From assembly GCA_012522765.1 (NCBI GenBank), contig JAAYJW010000422.1:1-38954 (forward strand): a DNA stretch of 38,954 nucleotides, in the 5' to 3' direction. Below the pieces are notes generated by a model that saw only the letters and a program-made list of their open reading frames with translations, was not told where the DNA came from and made no database searches. Numbering within the stretch: the stretch's first letter is position 1; the number at the start of each line of letters is the position of its first letter. This document shows positions 16,622-23,614 of the stretch, piece by piece. Position numbers and translations under genes: made by a program. This DNA is from a candidate division WS1 bacterium. Its GTDB lineage: Bacteria; Armatimonadota; Zipacnadia; Zipacnadales; UBA5352.

Positions 16622-17287
16622 ATGAAGTTCTTCCTTGATACAGCGAACGTGGAGCAGATCCGGCAGGCGCTCGACTGGGGCCTGTGTGATGGCGTCACCA
16701 CCAACCCCTCGCTCGTGGCGAAGGAGGGGCGGAACATGGAGGAGGCGGTCAAGGAGATCTGCGAACTCGTGGGTCCGGACCGCCCGGTGAGCGCTGAAGT
16801 CATCGCCGTTGAGCATGATGAGATCATTGCCGAGGCACAGGAGCGGGCCGCCTGGGCGGAAAACGTGGTCGTCAAGATCCCGTTGATTCCCGAGGGCGTG
16901 AAGGCGATCAAGACCTGCACCGACATGGGCATTCCGATCAACGCCACGCTGATCTTTTCCTGCGGCCAGGCGCTGCTCGCGGCGAAGGCGGGCGCGGCGT
17001 ATGTCTCGCCCTTCGTCGGTCGGCAGGATGACATCGGCTACGACGGGATGAAATCCGTCGAGCAGATCGCGCAGATGCTCTACATGTACGATGATCTGAA
17101 CTCCGAGATCATCCTCGCCAGTGCGCGCACCGTCGAGCATGTGATCCGCGGCACGCAGTGCGGCGCGCATATCTGCACGATGGGTTTTGACACGCTCAAG
17201 CAGCTATTCAAGCACCCGCTGACGGACATCGGACTGGACCGCTTCCTCTCCGACTACCGGGCGCTGCAGGAGAAGCTTGGCGGCTGA
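16622..17287 (+). CDS. fsa: Fructose-6-phosphate aldolase / small transaldolase
   Basis: A 221-aa class I aldolase of the small transaldolase (TalC/FSA) family, cytosolic. It either cleaves fructose 6-phosphate to dihydroxyacetone and glyceraldehyde 3-phosphate or moves a dihydroxyacetone unit between sugar phosphates. The opening MKFFLDTANVEQI is the family hallmark, the substrate loop is DGVTTNPSLVAKEG, and the Schiff-base lysine falls at residue 85 in VVVKIPLIPEG, the same number as in the E. coli enzyme. Length matches FSA (about 220 aa). The sequence alone does not separate aldolase from transaldolase activity. A strong hairpin 32 nt after the stop (17319-17342) probably ends the transcript. 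Confidence 0.93.
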   Translation: MKFFLDTANVEQIRQALDWGLCDGVTTNPSLVAKEGRNMEEAVKEICELVGPDRPVSAEVIAVEHDEIIAEAQERAAWAENVVVKIPLIPEGVKAIKTCTDMGIPINATLIFSCGQALLAAKAGAAYVSPFVGRQDDIGYDGMKSVEQIAQMLYMYDDLNSEIILASARTVEHVIRGTQCGAHICTMGFDTLKQLFKHPLTDIGLDRFLSDYRALQEKLGG

Positions 17288-17318
17288 TGATGCGTCGGTA
17301 GATGCGCAGGAACACCCG

Positions 17319-17342
17319 GGGGCCGCCGAAACCGGCGGCCCC
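17319..17342 (+). terminator. Candidate terminator after the fsa gene
   Basis: A perfect 10-bp GC stem, GGGGCCGCCG-AAAC-CGGCGGCCCC, is followed by TCTGCCTGT. The stem is strong with a tetraloop, but the T tract is weak. It lies between the fsa stop and the Shine-Dalgarno of the Gfo/Idh/MocA gene, so it would separate the two transcription units or attenuate read-through. Confidence 0.6.
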
Positions 17343-17375
17343 TCTGCCTGTAGACACTGTGAGGGAGGCATCAGG

Positions 17376-18350
17376 ATGGATCGGATTGGCATCGGAGCGA
17401 TCGGCTGTGGCGGCATCGCGAGCGGCCATCTGCCCGCATACCGTGATCTCGACGGCATCGAGACAGTTGCGGTCTGCGACATAGATGAGCAGGCGGCCCG
17501 GGCGCGAGCAGACGAGTTCGATGTGCCCGCCGTCTACATCGACTGGCGCGAACTCATTGCCGACGAGAGAGTGGACGCGGTCTCGATTCTGCTGCCGCAT
17601 CACCTGCACCGCGATGTGGCAGTCGCCGCGGCCGAGGCGGGCAAGCACGTGCTGACTGAGAAGCCGATGGCGACCTCGCTCGCCGAGGCGGACGACATGA
17701 TCGCGGCCGCCGACGCGGCGGGCGTGGTGCTGATGGTGGGGCAGATCCTGCGCTTTCGACCGGCGAACACCAAGGCGCGCGAGCTTATTCGCGGCGGCGC
17801 GATCGGAGAGGTGCGCAACATCCTGCGCCGGAGGCTCGGCAACTCCAGGGAATTCCGCTCCGACTGGGCACACAAGCCCGAGGAGGCAGGCGGCTGGGTC
17901 CTCTACGGCTACGGTGCGCACGAGGTGGACATGATCCTGTGGCTCAATGACAAAGAGCCGGAGACGGTCTACGCTCAGGCGCGCGTCAACAACGAGTACT
18001 GGAACGATTACGACGAGATCACGGTGCAGATGTCCCTGCTCGACGGACCGATGGCGACTTACCAGCACAGCCTCAACACGCCCTTTGGCGCATGGGAGTG
18101 CATGGTCATCGGCACCGAGGATGCGATGCTGATCGATTCGGGGCAGATCCGCTTCGCGGATCACGTTGTGGAGGCGCCGCTGGACAGCCCCGCCTGCTGG
18201 AGGGCGCAGGTAGGCGAGTTCGTGCGCGCCATCGAGGAGGGCGATGAGCCGGAGGCATCGGGGCGCAATGTACGCCGCACCATGGCCGCCCTTGAGGCCG
18301 CGAAGATCTCCATCCGCGACGGTGTGCTGGTAGATGCGACCGGGCTGTAG
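17376..18350 (+). CDS. Gfo/Idh/MocA family NAD(P)-dependent oxidoreductase
   Basis: A 324-aa cytosolic dehydrogenase of the glucose-fructose oxidoreductase / inositol dehydrogenase / MocA family, which oxidises or reduces sugars and cyclitols with NAD(P). The nucleotide-binding fold starts GIGAIGCGGIASGHL, and the conserved catalytic-lysine motif EKP is at residues 95-97 (GKHVLTEKPMAT). The C-terminal half has the expected beta sheet, with GGWVLYGYGAHEVDMILWL carrying the usual Asp. The ORF-track start (17277) would run through the terminator hairpin; the ATG at 17376 after GGGAGG and at the canonical N-terminus is the real start. The substrate cannot be assigned. A second family member lies at 30302-31471 on the other strand. 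Confidence 0.92.
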   Translation: MDRIGIGAIGCGGIASGHLPAYRDLDGIETVAVCDIDEQAARARADEFDVPAVYIDWRELIADERVDAVSILLPHHLHRDVAVAAAEAGKHVLTEKPMATSLAEADDMIAAADAAGVVLMVGQILRFRPANTKARELIRGGAIGEVRNILRRRLGNSREFRSDWAHKPEEAGGWVLYGYGAHEVDMILWLNDKEPETVYAQARVNNEYWNDYDEITVQMSLLDGPMATYQHSLNTPFGAWECMVIGTEDAMLIDSGQIRFADHVVEAPLDSPACWRAQVGEFVRAIEEGDEPEASGRNVRRTMAALEAAKISIRDGVLVDATGL

Positions 18351-18392
18351 ACGGCGCCACCGGACCCGAAGCACGCGGGAGAGTGATCTCTT

Positions 18393-19391
18393 GTGCATCC
18401 GACGCTGATCGCGCTGGGGCCGTGGGAACCGCTGCACCTTCCCGCGGTCTTCGCGTTCTTTCTCGCGGTCGTCGGGCTGTGGACATACCTCGAGAGACGC
18501 GGCTCGGATGGCGGGTGGTCCCTGACGCGCGGATTGGTGCTCGAGGTGCTGATCCAGGCGGCAATCCCCACCGCACTGACGTACCTGCTGGTCAACCGGA
18601 TCGGCCCGGTGCAGGTGCGGTCATACGGCGTGATGATGCTCGCGGCCTTCGTGGCGGCGACGGCGTGGATGTACCACGACCGTGACCGCTACGGCTTCGG
18701 CGGCAGCCAGGTCCTGCAACTGGCGCTGCTTGGCTTTGCGGGAGGAATCGTCGGTGGTCGCCTCGGCTACGTGGCACTGAGCTGGGGCGAGTATGCCGGC
18801 CGCGTCGAGGGCGTCTTCGACCTGTGGCGTGGCGGGATGTCGTGGCATGGTGGGCTCGCAGGCGGCCTGCTGGTGCTTGGAGTGTGCGCACCCTTGATGG
18901 GCGCAAGCTTCACGCGCGTACTTGACCTGGCGGCCCCGGGTATCGCGCTTGGTTACGCGCTCGCCCGCATCGGATGCTTCCTCAACGGCTGTTGCCGGGG
19001 CTCTGCATGCACCCTGCCGTGGGCAGTGACCTTCCCGCCGACGCCAGAAACGACGGCCCTCCCGGTGCCGGTGCATCCCACGCAACTTTACGCGGCCCTG
19101 CTCAGCGTTGGCTTTACGCTGCCGCTGCTGCTGTGGCTGACGCCGTGGCTGCGCAAGCCGTTCGACCGCTTCCTCGGCTTCCTCGTGCTCTCCTCGATGG
19201 CGCGCTACGTGGTTGAGATCTTCAGGCGTGGTGCAAGCGGCGAGGTCTGGGCGCCGTGGCCTATCTTCCCGGCGGCCCAGGCCGCCTCCCTGGCCATCAT
19301 CGTCATCGCAGGTGCGGTCATCGTTATCCGGGAGTGGCCGCTGTGGCGGAGGAAGACGGCTGAGCGCGCTGGTGCAGAGGAATCCGCCTGA
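18393..19391 (+). CDS. lgt: Prolipoprotein diacylglyceryl transferase (Lgt)
   Basis: An inner-membrane enzyme that moves a diacylglyceryl group from phosphatidylglycerol to the lipobox cysteine of prolipoproteins, the first step of lipoprotein maturation. It is 332 aa with about seven hydrophobic segments. Family signatures are RSYGVMMLAAF in an early span, GGMSWHGGLAGG with the essential His (about residue 151), RIGCFLNGCCRG with the conserved Arg, and VHPTQLYAAL near the C-terminus. The NGCCRG form is the variant seen outside Proteobacteria. The N-terminus is longer than usual, with an extra hydrophobic segment before the canonical start. It starts with GTG, preceded by GGGAGAG, and is the last plus-strand gene of the cluster. 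It ends 6 bp from a convergent gene. Confidence 0.92.
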   Translation: MHPTLIALGPWEPLHLPAVFAFFLAVVGLWTYLERRGSDGGWSLTRGLVLEVLIQAAIPTALTYLLVNRIGPVQVRSYGVMMLAAFVAATAWMYHDRDRYGFGGSQVLQLALLGFAGGIVGGRLGYVALSWGEYAGRVEGVFDLWRGGMSWHGGLAGGLLVLGVCAPLMGASFTRVLDLAAPGIALGYALARIGCFLNGCCRGSACTLPWAVTFPPTPETTALPVPVHPTQLYAALLSVGFTLPLLLWLTPWLRKPFDRFLGFLVLSSMARYVVEIFRRGASGEVWAPWPIFPAAQAASLAIIVIAGAVIVIREWPLWRRKTAERAGAEESA

Positions 19392-19397
19392 GCAGGA

Positions 19398-20126
19398 TCA
19401 TTCCCCGGCATCGAGCTGGATGCTGCGGAGGACGTGGAGCGCGATCGGGCGGAACTCTCGGCTGTAGGCGGTGGGAGCCACGGCGCTGGCAATCGCTCCC
19501 ATCGCGGGAGCTGTGATGGTGGCGCGATAGCCGGTCATCTGCTGCGCGTTTTCAACCGTGGCGCCGTCATACTGGAACTGCGACCAGACGGCGGGCCAGC
19601 GGTTGATCCTGGTGCGCGCGCTCTCGCTCTCGCGCATACTGCCGAAGAACGACTTCCACGTCGAGAGCGTCTCCCGATGGATGGTCTCCACCGCAGTGAA
19701 TGGGGCGTCCTGCGCGCCGTCCGCCCTCCGCAATGCAGCCGCCGCGCCGGCAATGTTCGCGTCGGCGATGATGTGGATGCGTACCCAGCGCGACCGCATG
19801 ACCACGACGTGGACCTGATCGCCGGAGCCAAGTTCCTGGACGCTCCAGCCCGAGGGGTATTCCAGCCTGAGCGGGGACGAAGCCCCGCCCCACTGCTGCC
19901 ATGAGGTCGGCGTACCGACGGGTGAGGCGGTCCAGGCGCTTGCGATGGAGAAGATGGTGACGAAGACGCAGGCGGTGATGATGAGGCCGTTCACGAGCGG
20001 CGGCCAGTCTCCCACGCGCGTGCTGCGGGGGTCGCGGACGCCGGGATGCGCCGACTGCACGGCGGCCCAGGAGGGCCCCGGTGCGCTGCGCCGAAGCGGA
20101 TGCCGCTGATGGTTGTCCGACTTCAT
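19398..20126 (-). CDS. Hypothetical single-span membrane protein
   Basis: A 242-aa protein I do not recognise with certainty. The first 40 residues are polar and basic, one membrane span follows (about 45-65, LIITACVFVTIFSIASAW), and the remaining 175 residues form an exposed alpha/beta domain. That domain begins PLRLEYPSGWSVQELGSGDQ and ends FRPIALHVLRSIQL. This start/end pair is like the PsbP/DcrB-type fold found in many bacterial lipoproteins and membrane proteins, so I suggest that fold at low confidence. No clear Shine-Dalgarno precedes the ATG. It converges on lgt with a 6-bp gap and lies downstream of the ferredoxin gene on the same strand, separated by a strong hairpin. Confidence 0.65.
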   Translation of the reverse strand: MKSDNHQRHPLRRSAPGPSWAAVQSAHPGVRDPRSTRVGDWPPLVNGLIITACVFVTIFSIASAWTASPVGTPTSWQQWGGASSPLRLEYPSGWSVQELGSGDQVHVVVMRSRWVRIHIIADANIAGAAAALRRADGAQDAPFTAVETIHRETLSTWKSFFGSMRESESARTRINRWPAVWSQFQYDGATVENAQQMTGYRATITAPAMGAIASAVAPTAYSREFRPIALHVLRSIQLDAGE

Positions 20127-20205
20127 GGGAGCCGCCCGAGTCGTCCGTGTCTGCTCAGGTGAGTCTTCGCGCAGCGTTGAAGCTGTGCCTGCATGGTACG
20201 TGGAA

Positions 20206-20232
20206 TCGGGGCGGCATCAGATGCCGCCCCGA
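20206..20232 (-). terminator. Terminator hairpin downstream of the ferredoxin gene
   Basis: On the minus strand, TCGGGGCGGCAT-CTG-ATGCCGCCCCGA forms a perfect 12-bp stem with a 3-nt loop, followed by TTCC. It lies about 25 bp after the ferredoxin stop and before the next minus-strand gene. The stem is very stable; the short T tract is the weak point. Confidence 0.65.
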
Positions 20233-20256
20233 AAGCGCGCGCTGATGGCGACGCTG

Positions 20257-20445
20257 CTACTCCTCCCAGGAGATCGCTTCGACGGGACAGGAGTCGATGG
20301 CTTCCTGGATGGTGTCCTCGTCGTCGCCCTGCGGGTTGATGACCGCGGCCACTCCGTCATCATTGAGCTCGAAGGTGCCGGGCGCGATGTCCGGGCAAAG
20401 GCCACAGCCGGTGCACGTATCCTGATCAACAACGGGCTTCTTCAC
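20257..20445 (-). CDS. Ferredoxin with one [4Fe-4S] cluster
   Basis: A 62-aa cytosolic electron carrier. The ORF track extends it to 254 aa (start at 21021), but that extension lies antisense to the kinase gene and is a shadow. The real start is the GTG at 20445, with AGGGAGGT 8 nt upstream. Exactly four cysteines are present, all expected ligands: Cys11, Cys14 and Cys17 in DTCTGCGLCPDI and Cys53 in SCPVEAI. The layout matches the single-cluster ferredoxins typified by Thermotoga maritima, although the extra disulfide cysteines of some members are missing. Partner enzymes are not encoded nearby. It is divergent from the APH-type kinase gene. Confidence 0.92.
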   Translation of the reverse strand: MKKPVVDQDTCTGCGLCPDIAPGTFELNDDGVAAVINPQGDDEDTIQEAIDSCPVEAISWEE

Positions 20446-20628
20446 TGACGTTACCTCCCTGATACACATGGCTTGCAACTTACGGTCTATTCGCCACCGC
20501 TCGGTGGATGACCTCCACCCGCGAAAGAAATGCATCTCGGAGCATGATGAGGCAATGAGTCTGCGGAGGTCCGGCGCACCGATCCGCCGAAAGCCCCACG
20601 CGCACCGACACGCCCGTGGAGGTAACTC
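20446..20628. other. Divergent intergenic region, ferredoxin / kinase
   Basis: These 183 bp must carry promoters for both flanking genes. The only structure I see is a short palindrome, CCACCG-CT-CGGTGG (20494-20507), which could be an operator half-site pair or chance. No convincing -35/-10 pair was found on either strand. Confidence 0.35.
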
Positions 20629-21666
20629 ATGCGACCCGCGCGCAAGCTGTTGGAGCCGGAGGAAGCGGTGGGGATCCTCAGGCACTGGGAGATCGCTGCC
20701 CGCCCTGCCGACGTCTCTTCCGGCAGCGGGACCGCGAATGCGAGCGCGATCATCGTGTCGCCTCGCGGGCGCCTCATGCTGCGGCGGCGCAATCCCCGCT
20801 ACGCCCGCGCGGACTGGACCGGCTACGATCACGCGCTGCTCGCCCACCTTGCCGGAGAGGGCCTGCCGGTTCCGGTAGGCGTCCCTGCCCCTGACGGCAG
20901 AGCCTTCATTGTCAGCGGCCAGCATATCTACGAGTTGTTCGAGTTCATCGAGGGGGAGCAACATGAGGCCGGAAATGCGGAGCAGCTCCATGCGGCCGGT
21001 GTGACTCTCGGCCGGCTGCACCGCTCGGCGTCAGGCTACGATCCGCCGGTGATGAAGAGATGGCCACGCTTCCACGATCCGGCCGACGCTGCGGAGGGAC
21101 TGTTTTCGCTGCTTGCAGATGCGCAGGGCGAGGCGGCCGGTTTGCTCGATCAGGCGCTGAGGCTGGCGCGGTCGCTGGTGGAGCGCCTGCCTGACGCGCT
21201 CTACTGGTCTCTGCCGCAGACGGTCGTGCAGGGCGACTATCATCCGGCGAACCTCAAATTTCGTGGCGAGGAAGTGGTCGGGGTCTTCGACTGGGACTGG
21301 GCGAGCCGCCAGCCGCGGATGGTTGATCTGGCCGACGCGCTGCTGTTCTTCTGCGGAGTACGCGAGAGCCCGTTGATCGGCGGCGACATCTGGTCGCTCA
21401 CCGAGGCCTTCAGGATCGCCCCGGAGCGCGTCGCAGCCCTGGGGGCGGGCTATCTGCAGGAGATCGCGCCGACCGCCGAGGAGCTTGCGGCGCTGCCGGA
21501 TCTGATGCGCTGCCGCTGGCTCTACTGCCGGGTGGATGCAGCACAGAGGAAGGTTGAGGCCTCGCGTCGCGTGGAGTTCGTCACGCGGCGCCTTGAGGTG
21601 CCGCTACATGACATTGACCGACTGGAGCCGTCCCTGAGCGATGGGACGGCCTTCGAACAGAGATAG
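20629..21666 (+). CDS. Aminoglycoside phosphotransferase (APH)-type small-molecule kinase
   Basis: A 345-aa protein of the APH / CotS / homoserine kinase II fold. A CGTGGAGG ribosome-binding site precedes the ATG. The catalytic loop is VVQGDYHPANLKF (about residues 200-212), equivalent to the Brenner HxDxxxxN motif. The metal-binding element follows as VFDWDWASRQPRMVDLA, in which Asp222 or its neighbour takes the DFG-Asp role. The hinge-like FIVSGQHIYELFEFIEGEQ is typical of CotS-like and homoserine kinase-like members. There is no evidence that it confers drug resistance; relatives phosphorylate amino alcohols, sugars or peptides. It ends 10 nt before the first of two secreted tandem paralogues, so it may be part of their operon. 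The substrate is unknown. Confidence 0.85.
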   Translation: MRPARKLLEPEEAVGILRHWEIAARPADVSSGSGTANASAIIVSPRGRLMLRRRNPRYARADWTGYDHALLAHLAGEGLPVPVGVPAPDGRAFIVSGQHIYELFEFIEGEQHEAGNAEQLHAAGVTLGRLHRSASGYDPPVMKRWPRFHDPADAAEGLFSLLADAQGEAAGLLDQALRLARSLVERLPDALYWSLPQTVVQGDYHPANLKFRGEEVVGVFDWDWASRQPRMVDLADALLFFCGVRESPLIGGDIWSLTEAFRIAPERVAALGAGYLQEIAPTAEELAALPDLMRCRWLYCRVDAAQRKVEASRRVEFVTRRLEVPLHDIDRLEPSLSDGTAFEQR

Positions 21667-21676
21667 GAGACGGATA

Positions 21677-23614
21677 ATGAGTTCGCGGAAGCTGCTGTTT
21701 CGTGCTGTGATGCTGATCGCGACTGCCGGACTGTGCATGGCACAGGATACGCCGCAGAATCTCGTTCAGAATCCCGGCTTTGAGGACGGCATCGAGGGGT
21801 GGGATGAGCGCGAGAAGCCGATCGTGCGGGACGAAGAGGTGCGATTCACCGGGCGCTACTCCTGCAAGAGCGTCGGTCACGATCAGTTGCAGTACCCGGA
21901 CTTCCACTGGGTGAAGAGTGCGGACATCCCGGCCGAGCCGAACCGGCAGTACCAGTTCGAGATCATGGTGAAGGCCTCGATCACCGAGGGTCGGCTGGAG
22001 CCTCAGGTGCGCGAAGTGGATGCCGAGGGCAATACGCTGCGTTACCATCGTGCTGAGATCCTGACCGCCGGGGAGCATGACTGGCACCAGGCGACGCGGC
22101 ACTTCTTCACCTCGCCGCAGGCCGATCATCTGCAGGTCTACCTCGTGATGCGCAACTGCATCGGGACCGCGTGGTACGATGATGTCGCCCTGCGCGAACT
22201 GCAGCCTGAGCCGCTGCCGGAGGTCGGAACCGGGGCCGCTGTGACCTTCCCCGGATCAGCGGGATCGCTTGAGATGCGTGTGGAGGAGCCCGCGACCGTG
22301 CTGACCTATCCGGCGCAGACAGTGATCCGCACCACCGGCGCGCGCTTCGTGTTGCGAGACACCGACGATGCGCTGGTCATCACCGCCTCACAGCGGATCG
22401 GCGCCGAGCGTGAGAGCTATGAGCTGCGCATTGAGCCCTCGCCGGGGCCGCTGCAACCTCTGCGCTGCGATGAGAGCGTGGCTATCCTCGGCAACGAGCA
22501 CCTCGAGCTTGGCTTCCAGTGCGACTCGCTTCTGACTATCGCACCGGGGCGCGACACGAACTTCGCGATCACCGGCCGCATAGGCGGCGAGTGGACGCAG
22601 AACGTGGACGGGAACGTGCAGGTGACCGACAACGAGGGTGGGCTGGGCGTCTATCCCTATGTCCTTCCCGGCTCGGGGCTGACAGCAGATCTTTCGCAGG
22701 ATCCGGGGGATCTGACGCAGCCCGGATGGAGCTGCAGCTATGCCCTCGGCGCGGGAACATTGCTGGGCATCTCGATCTACCCCTGCCGAGAGTTCGACTG
22801 GGAGAAGTCATTCGACTGGCAGCTTGCGCACACGAACTACTACCCGCCCGACAGCGCGCTCGAAACGTGGAGCCGCTACGTGAAGCTGGTGACGCTGCAT
22901 CAGCACATCTGGGCGAATGGTGAGCCCGGCGGGCCGTATGAATACCTCGACGTGGACGAGTTTCATCGGGTTCTGACGACGTGTGAGCGACTCGGGCTGA
23001 AGCTCATCCCGTACATGAGCCCGTTCTACTACATGGACCAGCGCGTGGAGGCGTTCATCGAGCAGCTTGCGGCGCAGAAAGCCGCGCATGGCTTCCACGG
23101 CGTCTACTTCGATGGCCTGTACTTCCGCGACTGGGTGAAGTCATACCGTGTGATGCGCATGACGCGCGAGCTCTTCCCCGAAGGCGTGATGTACCTGCAC
23201 ACCTCGTGGGGCCCTCCGGTCGGCATACATGACATGTCGTGCCCGTTCATAGACACCTATGCGGATATCGTCCTGCGCGGCGAGGGGCGGCAGACGGAGG
23301 CAGACGCGCGGGAGTACGTACGCTACGTCGCGGCCGGATACCGCATCGGCAACAACATCGGCCTGATGAAGGGGCACAAGTGGGAGCTGCCCTACGAAGA
23401 CCAGCTTCGCGTCATGCTCGACTTCAACGGACGCGAGCGGATGAGCGCATACCCGAACTCTCCGGTGGATGGTGTGCGGCACTGGCCGGGGGAGGATGGT
23501 ATGCTCGACAACGCCTGGACGCGGGTCTACTGGCCGCGCCTGCAGCAGATGCGGGAGCAGTGGGAGGCGGGCACGCTGGAGATCGCGCCCGGAGTGGAGG
23601 CCGATGGCCGATGA
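21677..23614 (+). CDS. Secreted CBM4/9-like plus barrel-type hydrolase-like protein (first tandem copy)
   Basis: 645 aa from the ATG at 21677, chosen because AGGAGA precedes it and the signal peptide MSSRKLLFRAVMLIATAG follows. The N-terminal domain (about 25-180) is a CBM4/9-like jelly roll opening with NLVQNPGFEDGIEGWDE and closing with GTAWYDDVALREL. A beta-rich middle domain follows (about 190-400), ending near GVSIYP-type and FDWEKSFDWQLAHT segments. The C-terminal part reads like a TIM barrel: LKLIPYMSPFYYMD, HGVYFDGLYFRDW with a candidate catalytic Asp, then MYLHTSWGPP. It is presumably an extracellular or periplasmic glycosidase-like protein, but I cannot place it in a numbered GH family. 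Its stop overlaps the next start in ATGA, giving translational coupling with a paralogue. Confidence 0.78.
   Translation: MSSRKLLFRAVMLIATAGLCMAQDTPQNLVQNPGFEDGIEGWDEREKPIVRDEEVRFTGRYSCKSVGHDQLQYPDFHWVKSADIPAEPNRQYQFEIMVKASITEGRLEPQVREVDAEGNTLRYHRAEILTAGEHDWHQATRHFFTSPQADHLQVYLVMRNCIGTAWYDDVALRELQPEPLPEVGTGAAVTFPGSAGSLEMRVEEPATVLTYPAQTVIRTTGARFVLRDTDDALVITASQRIGAERESYELRIEPSPGPLQPLRCDESVAILGNEHLELGFQCDSLLTIAPGRDTNFAITGRIGGEWTQNVDGNVQVTDNEGGLGVYPYVLPGSGLTADLSQDPGDLTQPGWSCSYALGAGTLLGISIYPCREFDWEKSFDWQLAHTNYYPPDSALETWSRYVKLVTLHQHIWANGEPGGPYEYLDVDEFHRVLTTCERLGLKLIPYMSPFYYMDQRVEAFIEQLAAQKAAHGFHGVYFDGLYFRDWVKSYRVMRMTRELFPEGVMYLHTSWGPPVGIHDMSCPFIDTYADIVLRGEGRQTEADAREYVRYVAAGYRIGNNIGLMKGHKWELPYEDQLRVMLDFNGRERMSAYPNSPVDGVRHWPGEDGMLDNAWTRVYWPRLQQMREQWEAGTLEIAPGVEADGR

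Noticed and set aside
20494-20507. CCACCG-CT-CGGTGG palindrome as an operator
   Set aside because: A 6-bp palindrome in GC-rich DNA is expected by chance, and no promoter could be placed beside it.
20446-21021. N-terminal extension of the ferredoxin ORF to 254 aa
   Set aside because: It is antisense to the kinase gene, and a strong Shine-Dalgarno directly precedes the GTG at 20445, giving the standard 62-aa ferredoxin.
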